Below, piece by piece: positions 9,941 through 19,570 of a stretch of 64,000 bases of DNA (positions are counted from its first letter, which is position 1; every line of letters begins with the position of its first letter). Source of the stretch: Sandaracinus amylolyticus (lineage in GTDB: Bacteria > Myxococcota_A > Polyangia > Polyangiales > Sandaracinaceae); contig NZ_CP070225.1 in NCBI RefSeq assembly GCF_021631985.1, forward strand, positions 8,122,001 through 8,186,000, given 5' to 3'. The notes beneath the pieces were generated by a model, which did not search any database, had not been told where the DNA came from, and saw nothing but the letters and a program-made list of their open reading frames with translations. A program made the position numbers and the translations under genes.

Positions 9941-10654
9941 ATGCGACGAACGTTCTGCGCGTGGATCGTGGCGACGATGGCCCTCGCGGCATGCGGGGAA
10001 GACGGTGGAGGCGGCGCGCTCGCGTGCCCGGCCGACGACTGCATGTGCGCCGATGGAGCGTGCCGGTGCAGCGACGGCACTGCGTGCGACTGGACCGGCG
10101 TGACCGGGTGCGGCGCGGCAGGTGACGGATGCGTGCTCTCGTGCGAGGCGAGCGCGAGCTGCGCCGCGACGTGCGGCGCGAACTGCAGCGCGACGTGCGC
10201 GCCGGGCGCCGAGTGCGGCGTGATCGCGGGCGCGAACGGCGACGCCCAGTGCATGGGCTCGACCTGCGACGTGGTGCTCGGTGACAGCAGCGCCGCGACC
10301 TGCACCGACGCGACCTGCGAGATCGTCGCCCAGGGCAGCCACGACGCGGACTGCACGCGCTCCGAGTGCACGATCACCGCGGAGGAGAGCGCGTCGATCG
10401 AGTGCCGCGATCAGTCGACCTGCACCGCGACCGTGAGCGAGAGCGGCAGCGTCTCGTGCGTCGAGGGCTCGAGCTGCGACGTCACGTGCACCGGTGGCTC
10501 GTGCTCGGTGAGCTGCCGCGGCGAGGGCACGACGTGTCGCCTCGCGTGCGCCGACGAGTCGTGCTCGGTCTCCTGCAGCGAGGGCGCGACGTGCGCGATC
10601 CGCTGCGACGGCGAGAGCGCGTATCGCGACGTCGAGGGCGGTGGATCGTGCTGA
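9941..10654 (+). CDS. Cysteine-rich repeat lipoprotein
   Basis: A 237-residue lipoprotein (MRRTFCAWIVATMALAAC, lipobox LAAC) with a strong AGGAGG site at 9931-9936. After a Cys-dense segment, roughly 20-residue units recur in which pairs of Cys flank a beta strand and a Ser/Asp-rich turn (for example CTDATCEIVAQGSHDADC then CTRSECTITAEESASIEC). This pattern suggests a disulphide-stabilised beta-solenoid exposed on the cell surface. I do not recognise a named family. Its stop overlaps the GTG of the next lipoprotein gene, so the two are probably made together. Confidence 0.8.
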   Translation: MRRTFCAWIVATMALAACGEDGGGGALACPADDCMCADGACRCSDGTACDWTGVTGCGAAGDGCVLSCEASASCAATCGANCSATCAPGAECGVIAGANGDAQCMGSTCDVVLGDSSAATCTDATCEIVAQGSHDADCTRSECTITAEESASIECRDQSTCTATVSESGSVSCVEGSSCDVTCTGGSCSVSCRGEGTTCRLACADESCSVSCSEGATCAIRCDGESAYRDVEGGGSC

Positions 10655-10992
10655 TACGGACGATCGCGGCGACGCTGGTGCTGCTCGCTGCCGTGGGCTG
10701 CGGTGATGGCGGTGTCGGTCCCGAGGGCGACGTCGTGGGCGGCAGCTGCACCGCCGACGGCGCGTGCGCCGGCGGATCGCGATGCCTCGTCGAGAGCGAC
10801 TTCCCGGACGGCACCTGCACCGTCGACTGCACGTCGCAGGACGACTGCCCGGGCGGCAGCATCTGCGTGCAGGAGAACGGCGGCACCTGCCTGCTCGCGT
10901 GCGAGGCCGCGGACGACTGCCGCGACGGCTACGCCTGCGTGGAGAAGAGCCGCCTCGGCGCCCCCGACGGCGCGCTCGTCTGCATGAGCTAG
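10648..10992 (+). CDS. Small Cys-rich lipoprotein
   Basis: A 114-residue protein. GTG 10648 gives MLIRTIAATLVLLAAVGCGDGG, a clear lipoprotein signal (lipobox AVGC). The mature part has regularly spaced Cys (CTADGACAGGSRC, CTSQDDCPGGSICV, CEAADDCRDGYAC), a pattern of small Cys-rich modules common in myxobacterial surface lipoproteins. The start overlaps the stop of the preceding Cys-rich lipoprotein. Function unknown. Confidence 0.75.
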   Translation: MLIRTIAATLVLLAAVGCGDGGVGPEGDVVGGSCTADGACAGGSRCLVESDFPDGTCTVDCTSQDDCPGGSICVQENGGTCLLACEAADDCRDGYACVEKSRLGAPDGALVCMS

Positions 10993-11078
10993 GGCCGCCA
11001 CCACCGAAGCCGACACGCGCGAATCCGATCGCGTCACCCGCGGCAGCGTCGTCGTGCGGGTCCGTAGACTCGCCTCGC

Positions 11079-11441
11079 ATGAAACAGCTCGTCGCGTTCG
11101 TCCTCGCCGGTGGCGTGGTCTTCGGCATCGCCACGTCGTTGTCGGTCGGCCTCTATTGGCTCGCGCCGATCGTCCCCTGCTACGTCACCGAGAGCAGCCC
11201 CTACGGCGGCTACGGCGGTCAGCGCGAGGATCTGTGCACCGGAGAGCAGGTGCACTCGTACTCGTACGGACCGGTGCAGTACAGCGAGCGCCACGAAGCG
11301 CGACGCGTGCACATCGTGCTCGCGCTCGGCACCCTCGGCGCGAGCGCGTTCGCGGGGCTGCTCGCGGTGTCGCTCGTCCAGCGCATGGAGCGTCGTCGCA
11401 AGGCGGCGAGCCCGGCGCCAGACGCGCGACGCGCCGCGTGA
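11079..11441 (+). CDS. Small two-helix membrane protein
   Basis: A 120-residue protein with an N-terminal membrane helix or signal (MKQLVAFVLAGGVVFGIATSL), a Tyr/Gly-rich middle with two Cys (PCYVTE and DLCTGEQ) likely outside the membrane, a second helix (IVLALGTLGASAFAGLLAVSLV) and a basic tail (RMERRRKAA). No family recognised. It is convergent with the next gene with only 4 bp between stop codons. Confidence 0.65.
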   Translation: MKQLVAFVLAGGVVFGIATSLSVGLYWLAPIVPCYVTESSPYGGYGGQREDLCTGEQVHSYSYGPVQYSERHEARRVHIVLALGTLGASAFAGLLAVSLVQRMERRRKAASPAPDARRAA

Positions 11442-11445
11442 TCGT

Positions 11446-11994
11446 TCACTCGACGACGCGCTGGAGCCGCTCGGTGAGCGACGACTCGGGGAAGTCCTCG
11501 CGGAACTCGAGGTAGCGCCGCTCGACCTCGTCGGTGCGTCCGAGCGCGGCGAGCGCCTCGATCGCGTAGACCTCGCGCTCTTCGCGCAGCGCGCCTTCGG
11601 GGAACCGCGCGCGGTGCTGATCGAGCAGCGAGAGCGCCACCGCGGGCTCGGTCGCGATCATCCCGCGCGCCTCCTGCACCAAGCGCATCTCGGCGGCGAG
11701 ATCGCTCAGCCGTCCCTCGCCCTCCGCGCTGGCGCGCTCGGGACGCGCGCCCGGCGCCAGCGTCGGCACCGCGGGCAGGTTCGGCACGAAGCCCTCGGGC
11801 AGCGGAGGCTCGCCCGGAGGCGGCTCGCCCGACGGACCGAACGGCATCCCCGGCTGATCGAGCGCGAGCGGCTCGGGCGCGGGATCGGCGTCGCCGCTCG
11901 AGAGCCAGTCGACCAGCCCCACGACCGCCGTCGCCAGCGAAGCCACGAGCAGCCCGCCCCAGATCCAACCCTGCCTGTCGCGCCGCTCGCTCAC
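11446..11994 (-). CDS. Single-pass membrane protein with TPR-like C-terminus
   Basis: A 182-residue protein: short cytoplasmic N-terminus (MSERRDRQG), one membrane helix (WGGLLVASLATAVVGLVDWL), a Pro/Gly-rich spacer and a C-terminal helical region (about residues 95-182) that reads like two TPR-type hairpins (AVALSLLDQHRARFPEGAL, EAL..LGRTDEVERRYLEF). BamD-like or anti-sigma-partner scaffolds have such layouts, but nothing shows a specific role. Convergent with the small membrane protein at 11079-11441. Confidence 0.65.
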   Translation of the reverse strand: MSERRDRQGWIWGGLLVASLATAVVGLVDWLSSGDADPAPEPLALDQPGMPFGPSGEPPPGEPPLPEGFVPNLPAVPTLAPGARPERASAEGEGRLSDLAAEMRLVQEARGMIATEPAVALSLLDQHRARFPEGALREEREVYAIEALAALGRTDEVERRYLEFREDFPESSLTERLQRVVE

Positions 11995-12043
11995 TCGCGC
12001 CGTCTACCCCAGGTTCTTTCGGCGCGCGAACCAGAAAAGAAAT

Positions 12044-12092
12044 CCCCTGGCCCGCCGCGACAGGAGGGGGGGAGGGAGCGGCGGGCCAGGGG
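12044..12092. other. Strong stem-loop in intergenic region
   Basis: A perfect 15-bp inverted repeat, CCCCTGGCCCGCCGC (12044-12058) and GCGGCGGGCCAGGGG (12078-12092), with a purine-rich 19-nt loop. The 345-bp gap 11995-12339 holds this, the aceA terminator and a smaller hairpin, and no convincing gene. Confidence 0.6.
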
Positions 12093-12240
12093 CGCGCAGA
12101 GCAGGGGGCTCCGCGCCGTTCGGTTGGGAGGCGACTTGGGAACCCGCGCGGCGTTTCCAGTCTTCCCGTTCGCGGAGCCCGTGCGCCTGCTCAAACGGGT
12201 AGGCCATTCGAGCACACGGAATTCGCGTGATTTCCGGCCA

Positions 12241-12290
12241 AAGAGAAAACCCCCGGTCGATCGCAGTCGCGATCGACACGAGGGCTTCTC
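12241..12290 (-). terminator. Probable intrinsic terminator of the aceBA operon
   Basis: On the minus strand an 8-bp perfect stem TCGATCGC/GCGATCGA (12257-12276, 4-nt loop) is followed by GGGGGTTTTCTCTTT, the stem-plus-T-tract layout of a rho-independent terminator. It lies about 65 nt beyond the isocitrate lyase stop. Confidence 0.55.
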
Positions 12291-12307
12291 TCACACTCGA
12301 CGACTCA

Positions 12308-12327
12308 CACCCTCGCTCACGAGGGTG
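12308..12327. terminator. Small hairpin just after the isocitrate lyase gene
   Basis: CACCCTCG-CTCA-CGAGGGTG, an 8-bp perfect stem with a 4-nt loop, 12 nt beyond the stop codon of the lyase gene. No T-tract follows, so it may protect the mRNA end or pause transcription ahead of the terminator at 12257-12276. Confidence 0.45.
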
Positions 12328-12339
12328 CCAGTCCGTCGC

Positions 12340-13608
12340 TCAGTGGAACTGATCTTCCTCGGTCGAGCCCTTGAGCGCCTTCGTCGAGCTCTGGCCCTGC
12401 GACACGATCTCGCTGATCACGTCGAAGTAGCCGGTGCCGACCTCGTGCTGGTGCTTCGTCGAGGTGTAGCCCACCGACTCGGCCGCGAACTCCTTCTGCT
12501 GGAGCTCCGAGTAGGCCGCCATGCCGCGCTCGTTGTAGTCGGCGCTGAGCATGAACGTCGAGTAGTTCTGGACGTGGAAGCCCGCGAGCGTGACGAACTG
12601 GAACTTGTAGCCCATCGCGCCGAGCTCCTTCTGGAACTTCGCGATGGTCGCCTCGTCGAGGTTCTTCTTCCAGTTGAACGACGGCGAGCAGTTGTACGCG
12701 AGCATCTTGTCGGGGTTGTCCTTGAGGACCGCCTCCGAGAACTGCTTCGCGAGCTTCAGATCCGGAGTCGAGGTCTCCATCCAGATCAGGTCCGCGATCT
12801 TCGCGTACGCCTTCGCGCGCGCGATGCAGGGCTCGATGCCCTGCTTGACGTAGTAGTAGCCCTCGGCCGAGCGCTCACCCGTGCAGAAGGGCTTGTCGCG
12901 ATCGTCGATGTCGCTGGTGAGGAGCTTCGCGCTCTCGGCGTCGGTGCGCGCGATGAGCACCGTCGGGACGCCCGCGACGTCCGCCGCGAGACGCGCCGCG
13001 AGCAGCGAGCGCTCGAACTGCGCCGTCGGCACGAGCACCTTGCCGCCGAGGTGGCCGCACTTCTTCTCGCTGGCGAGCTGATCCTCGAAGTGGACGCCCG
13101 CGGCGCCCGCCTTGATCATGTTCTTCATCAGCTCGTACGCGTTGAGCGGGCCGCCGAAGCCGGCCTCCGCGTCCGCGACGATCGGAAGGAAGTAGTCGCG
13201 GCCGGTCTTGCCCTCCGACCAGTCGATCTGGTCGGCGCGCGAGAGCGCGTTGTTGATGCGCTCGACGAGCTTCGGCACCGAGTCGGCGGGATAGAGCGAC
13301 TGGTCGGGATAGGTGTGGCCCGACGTGTTCGCGTCCGCCGCGACCTGCCAGCCCGAGCAGTAGATCCCGTCGAGGCCCGCGCGCGCCATCTGCACCGCCT
13401 GGCCGCCGGTGAGCGCGCCGAGCGTGCGGACGAAGGGCTTCTCCTTCATCGACTTCCAGAGGCGACGCGCGCCCTTGTCGGCGAGCGTGTACTCGACGCG
13501 AACGGAGCCGCGGAGCTTGAGGACCTGCTCCTCGGAGTAAGGGCGGACGACGCCCTTCCAACGAGGATCGCTGAACGAATCGGTGTCCTTCTGGATCGGA
13601 TTGCTCAC
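12340..13608 (-). CDS. aceA: Isocitrate lyase
   Basis: A 422-residue isocitrate lyase, which splits isocitrate to glyoxylate and succinate in the cytoplasm, first step of the glyoxylate shunt. The catalytic signature KKCGHLGGK is present with its Cys near residue 184, as are [10 protein letters not shown], the metal-binding DAEAGFGG region and SPSFNW near the C-terminus. GTG 13608 is chosen because AGGAGAAC lies 4-5 nt upstream and the family begins with this MSNPIQKD-like stretch. It follows the malate synthase gene by 13 bp, so both shunt enzymes are one transcript, in the order synthase then lyase. Confidence 0.97.
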   Translation of the reverse strand: MSNPIQKDTDSFSDPRWKGVVRPYSEEQVLKLRGSVRVEYTLADKGARRLWKSMKEKPFVRTLGALTGGQAVQMARAGLDGIYCSGWQVAADANTSGHTYPDQSLYPADSVPKLVERINNALSRADQIDWSEGKTGRDYFLPIVADAEAGFGGPLNAYELMKNMIKAGAAGVHFEDQLASEKKCGHLGGKVLVPTAQFERSLLAARLAADVAGVPTVLIARTDAESAKLLTSDIDDRDKPFCTGERSAEGYYYVKQGIEPCIARAKAYAKIADLIWMETSTPDLKLAKQFSEAVLKDNPDKMLAYNCSPSFNWKKNLDEATIAKFQKELGAMGYKFQFVTLAGFHVQNYSTFMLSADYNERGMAAYSELQQKEFAAESVGYTSTKHQHEVGTGYFDVISEIVSQGQSSTKALKGSTEEDQFH

Positions 13609-13621
13609 GTCGGTTCTCCTC

Positions 13622-15271
<1,650 letters not shown>

Positions 15272-15316
15272 CGACCTCTCCTGCTCGCGAGCCGGTGCGG
15301 CGTTCTGCTTCACACG

Positions 15317-15362
15317 TTGACGCTGGTCAAGCTGTAAAGTGCGTCAATCTTGTAAATGACGC
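15317..15362. promoter_or_regulatory. Palindrome cluster upstream of aceBA
   Basis: Two inverted repeats lie 45-90 nt upstream of aceB: TTGAC-GCTG-GTCAA (15317-15330) and GCGTCA-N10-TGACGC (15341-15362). GCTGTAAAG (15331-15339) and TTGTAAATG are interleaved, and a third similar box GTTGTAAACG sits at 15476-15485. Position and symmetry suggest operators for a glyoxylate-shunt regulator; the regulator is not identified. Confidence 0.5.
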
Positions 15363-15555
15363 GTTGCGCTAGGTTTTTCGCCACAATTTTCTCAGCTTGT
15401 TGAGTCGTCGAGCCCGGAAAACGCACGGCCCACGGCATCGACCTGCGCCCCGTGCCGCGTCCCGCAAGCGGTGAAGTTGTAAACGACTTGTTGATCGCGT
15501 TTGATGCGGGGCGACGGGCCTTGTGGAGCGTGGCCGCGCGCGCCAGGTTCGCGGC

Positions 15556-16281
15556 ATGACGGGGGCGAGCGGGTTCGTGGTGGGCGCGACCGGGCTGACG
15601 GGACGCCACGTAGTCACGCGATTGGTGGCACGAGGGCACGGAGCGATCGCGCACGTGCGTCCCGACTCCCCATCGCTCGAGACGTGGCGCACGCGCTACG
15701 CGGAGCTCGGCGCGAGCGTCGACGCCACGCCCTGGGACGAGGCCGCGATGCGCACGACGCTGATCGCACGAAAGCCGACGTGGGTGTTCGGGTGCCTCGG
15801 CACCACGCGCGCGAGGGCACGCGAGGCAGCGCGCGCCGGCCGCGACGCGAGCAAGGAGAGCTACGACGCAGTCGACGTCGCGCTCACCGAGATGACGATC
15901 CGCGCCGCGAAGGACGCGGGGGTGCAGCGCTTCGTGTACCTGTCGTCGATCGGCGCGGGGGACGGCGCGCAGAACGCGTACCTCGCGGCGCGCACGAAGG
16001 TGGAGAAGACGCTGCGGGAGAGCGGCCTGCCGTACACGATCGTGCGGCCCTCGTTCATCGTCGGGGATCGCGACGCGCCGCGCGCGGGCGAGAACGTGTT
16101 CGGCGCGATCGCCGACGCGGGGCTGGGCCTCGTGGGCGCGCTCGGCGGCGCGAAGGTGCGCGATCGGTATCGCTCGATCACCGGCGAGCAGCTCGCGCAG
16201 GCGATGGTCGCGATCGCCGAGGACCCGAGCTGGCGCGATCGAGTCGCGGACGGCGTCGACCTGCAGCGCCTCGTGAGGTGA
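15556..16281 (+). CDS. Atypical SDR / NAD(P)H-binding protein
   Basis: A 241-residue Rossmann protein of the NmrA/atypical SDR type. The nucleotide-binding motif is VVGATGLTGRHVV near the N-terminus; FVYLSSIGAG and the YTIVRPSFIVGDR block are typical of this group. A YxxxK-type pair occurs as AYLAARTKVEK. Such proteins act as reductases, epimerases or redox sensors; nothing here decides which. ATG 15556 is preferred to a TTG at 15523. Its stop codon directly abuts that of the convergent regulator gene (TGA|TCA), leaving no intergenic base. Confidence 0.8.
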   Translation: MTGASGFVVGATGLTGRHVVTRLVARGHGAIAHVRPDSPSLETWRTRYAELGASVDATPWDEAAMRTTLIARKPTWVFGCLGTTRARAREAARAGRDASKESYDAVDVALTEMTIRAAKDAGVQRFVYLSSIGAGDGAQNAYLAARTKVEKTLRESGLPYTIVRPSFIVGDRDAPRAGENVFGAIADAGLGLVGALGGAKVRDRYRSITGEQLAQAMVAIAEDPSWRDRVADGVDLQRLVR

Positions 16282-17586
16282 TCACTCGTCGCCGTCGGCA
16301 TCGCCGCGGGTGGGCGTCACCTTGCGCTTGGAGAAGCGCTTGATCTCGACCTTGCCTGCGGGCGCGCCCTTCGGCTTCGAGACGTCCGACACCCGGCACA
16401 CGTGCACCTCGACGCGCGGCGCGCCGCGCGCCTTCGAGTACCAGGCCGCGAGCTGAGCCGCGCGCTCGACGACCGCGTCGGGCGGATCGCCCCGCTCGGG
16501 GCTGCGCACGACGACGTGACTGCCCGGCGTTCCTCCGCCGACGTGCAGCCAGAGATCGCGCTTCTTCGCGACGTGGAACGTGAGGTGATCGTTGTCCTCG
16601 TCGGCGCGCCCGACGAGCACCTCGATGCCGTCGATCACGAAGGTTCGGTACGGCTTGCCGCGGCTGCCCATGATCGGCGCGAGCATGACGCGCGGCGACG
16701 CGCGGAGCATCGCATCGATTCCGTCGAGCAGGCGCGCGAGGCCGAGCTCGAAGACCGAGTCGAGCTCGACGTCGAGGCGCGGCGCCGCGATCAGGCGGGC
16801 GAGCGTCGGGTACGAGCCGCCCTCGAGCGCTGCGTCGAACGAGGGCTCGCGCTGCGCGATCCACTCGTCGTTCGTCAGGCCGCTCGTCGCCTCGGCCTCG
16901 AGCTCGGCGTCCACGCCGATCGCGACGCCGCGCACGAAGCTCATGAGCACGAGGTACGTGCGCATCATCTCTCCGGGATCGAGCCCGAGCCCGTCGATCG
17001 CGCGCAGCACCGACTCCGCGAAGCGCATGCCGTTCGGGAGCATCTGGGGCCGGGTGATCGAGAGCGCGCGCACGAGCCACGGATGCGCGCGATGGAGCTT
17101 CCACTGCGCGCGCAGCGCGAGCTCGAGATCGGCGCGCCACGCGCCGGACGGTGCGCGCTCGGGGAGCTCGGCGAACGCGGTGTCGATCATCGCGAGCAAG
17201 AGCTCGTCCTTGCTGGGCACGTGGCGGTAGAGCGACATCGCGGGCGCGCCGAGCGCACCGGCGACGCTGCGCATCGAGACCGCATCGAGGCCCTCGACGT
17301 CGGCGATCCGGATCGCCACGCGCACGATGCTCTCGAGCGCGAGCTCGGTATCGACGCGCGATGCCCGAGGTCGTGATCGACCGGCGACGATGGTCCCGAC
17401 GCGCGGCTCGGCGCGGACGAGCCCCTCGTGCTCGAGCGTCGCGATCGCGCGGGTCGCGGTCGCGAGCGCGACGTCCCACCGGCGCGCGAGCTCGCGCATC
17501 GAGGGCAGGCGCTCCCCGGGACGCAGGGCGCCCGAGGTGATCTTCTTGCGGAGGTCGGCCGCGATGCGGGCGTAGGGCGGAGTCAC
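16282..17586 (-). CDS. GntR-TetR transcription factor fused to an NFACT-R (DUF814) RNA-binding domain
   Basis: A 434-residue protein with three parts in one open frame. Residues about 1-67 are a GntR winged helix (YARIAADLRKKITSGALRPGERLPS, shown in part: LPSMRELARRWDV). Residues about 80-285 are a TetR unit: helix-turn-helix AVSMRSVAGALGAPAMSLYRHV and an all-helical ligand domain. Residues 306-434, beginning at an internal Met (codon at 16671), match the NFACT-R domain of RqcH/NEMF: NDHLTFHVAKKRDLWLHV, PGSHVVVRS, AAQLAAWYSKARG and VSKPKGAPAGKV. A stand-alone NFACT-R gene would normally start at that Met. GTG start at 17586; a palindrome overlaps its upstream edge. Confidence 0.85.
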   Translation of the reverse strand: MTPPYARIAADLRKKITSGALRPGERLPSMRELARRWDVALATATRAIATLEHEGLVRAEPRVGTIVAGRSRPRASRVDTELALESIVRVAIRIADVEGLDAVSMRSVAGALGAPAMSLYRHVPSKDELLLAMIDTAFAELPERAPSGAWRADLELALRAQWKLHRAHPWLVRALSITRPQMLPNGMRFAESVLRAIDGLGLDPGEMMRTYLVLMSFVRGVAIGVDAELEAEATSGLTNDEWIAQREPSFDAALEGGSYPTLARLIAAPRLDVELDSVFELGLARLLDGIDAMLRASPRVMLAPIMGSRGKPYRTFVIDGIEVLVGRADEDNDHLTFHVAKKRDLWLHVGGGTPGSHVVVRSPERGDPPDAVVERAAQLAAWYSKARGAPRVEVHVCRVSDVSKPKGAPAGKVEIKRFSKRKVTPTRGDADGDE

Positions 17587-17587
17587 T

Positions 17588-17601
17588 CTGTCCTAGTACA
17601 G
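17588..17601. promoter_or_regulatory. Palindrome at the start of the GntR-TetR gene
   Basis: CTGTCCTAGTACAG, with CTGT/ACAG arms, begins 2 nt from the regulator's GTG start. A second inverted repeat ATCAC-N9-GTGAT (17666-17684) lies between it and the divergent hydrolase start. Both are candidate autoregulatory operators; this is positional inference. Confidence 0.35.
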
Positions 17602-17722
17602 CTCGGGACGTGGCGCCGAGGCGCCGGAGGGCATGGAGAACCACGATCCGTGCGGGATCTGTTCTATCACAAGGATCCGGTGATGCGTTGACCTCGCGCG
17701 GGCGGAGCGCATCCTCGGCGCG

Positions 17723-18730
17723 ATGCGTACGTCGTACGAGCTTTCCATCCGCGATCTGTTCACCCGTCGCGCCCCGGTGCGGATCGACGCGCCCGACGGG
17801 ATCGACTTCGCGGGATTCGTGTCGCTGGGAGGGATCGAGCAGTGGATCTCGGTGCGCGGCGACGACGTGCGCAATCCGGTGCTGGTCATCGTGCACGGCG
17901 GGCCGGGCGCGGTGACGTCGATCTTCACGCCGCGGCTGCGGGCGTGGGAGCAGCGCTTCACCGTGGTGCAGTGGGATCAGCGCGGCGCGGGCAAGACGTT
18001 CGGGCGTCACGGCGCGCAGGGCGAGCTCTCGCTCGCGCGGCTCGCCGAGGACGGCATCGACCTCGCGCTCCACCTGCGGGCGCGGCTCGGGCACGAGAAG
18101 GTGATCGTGCTCGGCAGCTCGGCGGGGAGCGCGATCGCGCTGCAGATGGTGCGGCGGCGGCCCGAGCTCTTCCTCGCGTACGTGGGCGTCGATCAGAACG
18201 TCGGTGACCCCGACGGGCTCGGGCAGCGGCTCGCGATCGACGCGCTGCGAGCGAGCGGGAACGTGCGCGGGGTGCGCGAGCTCGAGCGCATCGGCGCCGA
18301 TCCTTCGCGGTGGAGCCGGGACGACTTCGATCGTCGCAACCGCATCGTCGCGGGCGCGCGCACCGGGGGGCCCGACATGATCACCCAGGTGACGCTGCCC
18401 GCGATGTTGTCGTCGCCGCAGCACGGCTGGGGCGATCTGCTCGACGTCACGCGCGGCCTGCGGTTCTCGCTCGATCGGCTGCACGCGGAGGTCGCGACGT
18501 TCGACGCGCGCGCGGGTGGGACGCGCTTCGAGCTGCCGGTGATCGTGCTGCAGGGAGCGCACGACATCGTGACCCCGCACGCCCTCGCGGAGCGCTTCGT
18601 CGCGGAGATCGACGCGCCGTACAAGGCGTTCGCGACGATCGAGGGCGCGGGGCACCTCGCCGCGTTCGCGTTCCCCGAGCGCTTCCTCGATCAGCTCACT
18701 CGCGCGTGGCGCGGATCAGACGCTCGGTGA
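17723..18730 (+). CDS. Alpha/beta hydrolase, proline iminopeptidase-like
   Basis: A 335-residue alpha/beta hydrolase. The oxyanion motif HGGPG is near residue 58, a WDQRGAGKT block follows, the nucleophile elbow is GSSAGS near residue 133, an acidic residue is in QGAHDIVTP and the catalytic His in GAGHLAAF near residue 310. HGGPG plus WDQRGAGKS-like blocks are typical of proline iminopeptidases and related peptidase S33 enzymes. It is divergent from the GntR-TetR-NFACT-R regulator, a likely controller. Its last 35 bp overlap the 3' end of the convergent methyltransferase gene. Confidence 0.85.
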   Translation: MRTSYELSIRDLFTRRAPVRIDAPDGIDFAGFVSLGGIEQWISVRGDDVRNPVLVIVHGGPGAVTSIFTPRLRAWEQRFTVVQWDQRGAGKTFGRHGAQGELSLARLAEDGIDLALHLRARLGHEKVIVLGSSAGSAIALQMVRRRPELFLAYVGVDQNVGDPDGLGQRLAIDALRASGNVRGVRELERIGADPSRWSRDDFDRRNRIVAGARTGGPDMITQVTLPAMLSSPQHGWGDLLDVTRGLRFSLDRLHAEVATFDARAGGTRFELPVIVLQGAHDIVTPHALAERFVAEIDAPYKAFATIEGAGHLAAFAFPERFLDQLTRAWRGSDAR

Positions 18731-19544
18731 TCTCGAGCACCGGCTTCTTCGAGCGTGTCTCGCGCGCCCAGTCGTACGAGCCGGTGTCGTCGTCGATCGC
18801 GAAGCCATGGGCGCGCAGCAGCGAGTGCATCTCGGGCGTGCGCATCGCGCCGACGAGCGGCTCGCCGAGGAACGCGAACGCGCGCTTCACCGCGGGCAGG
18901 AGCAGCGCGGGGACCCGCACGTGCTCGGACGTGAGATAGGTGACGAGGAGCACCGAGCCCGGCGCGGAGCGCGCGGCGATGGTGCGCAGCGTCGCGTCGA
19001 TGGCGTCGCGATCGAGGTAGGGCGTGACGCCCTCCCAGAGCCACACCGTGGGCGCGCTCGTGTCGTGGCGATGATCGTCGAGCTCGCCCTCGAGCTCGCC
19101 CCGCGCGAAGTCGACCTCGACGAAGCGAACCTCGCGCGCGAGGGGCTTCACGTGCTGGAGCTTCCGCGTCTTGATGCGCTGGCTCGCGACCACGTCGACC
19201 TCGAAGACCACGGCGCGCGAGAGCTCGGACAGGCGCCACGCGCGCGCGTCGAGGCCGGCACCGAGGATCACGAGCTGGCTCTTCGCGGGCTCCTGCGTGA
19301 AGAGGTCACGCAGCGCGCGATCGATCGCTGCGGTGCGCAGCGCGACGTGATCGAGGAGGCCGCCCGAGAGCACGCGCGCGACGGTCGGCGCGCGAGCGAG
19401 CACGTGCGGCGCGAGCGCGAGCGAAGGCGGGAGCAGCGACTCCGCGATCGGATCGCGCACGTCGTGCAGGGCATCGGCGCTGGTCGCGATCGCGCGCAGC
19501 AGGGCGACGCCCAGGGCGGTTCGGCTCGCTTCGCCTTCTCGCAT
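18696..19544 (-). CDS. Class I SAM methyltransferase, leucine carboxyl methyltransferase family
   Basis: A 282-residue protein of the bacterial LCM (YktD/PPM1-like) family. It begins MREGEASRTALGVALLRA, shows HVALRTAAIDRAL, the SAM-binding VILGAGLDARAWRL and the acidic FEVDVVASQRIKTRKL, then WLWEGVTPYLDRDAI. These enzymes methylate carboxylates or small molecules; the substrate is unknown. ATG 19544 is used; a GTG at 19574 overlaps the stop of the upstream exporter gene and could give a 10-residue longer, translationally coupled product. It is probably co-transcribed with that exporter. Confidence 0.85.
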   Translation of the reverse strand: MREGEASRTALGVALLRAIATSADALHDVRDPIAESLLPPSLALAPHVLARAPTVARVLSGGLLDHVALRTAAIDRALRDLFTQEPAKSQLVILGAGLDARAWRLSELSRAVVFEVDVVASQRIKTRKLQHVKPLAREVRFVEVDFARGELEGELDDHRHDTSAPTVWLWEGVTPYLDRDAIDATLRTIAARSAPGSVLLVTYLTSEHVRVPALLLPAVKRAFAFLGEPLVGAMRTPEMHSLLRAHGFAIDDDTGSYDWARETRSKKPVLEITERLIRATRE

Positions 19545-19570
19545 GCGCCGCGATTGTGGCGCTTCGGGAT

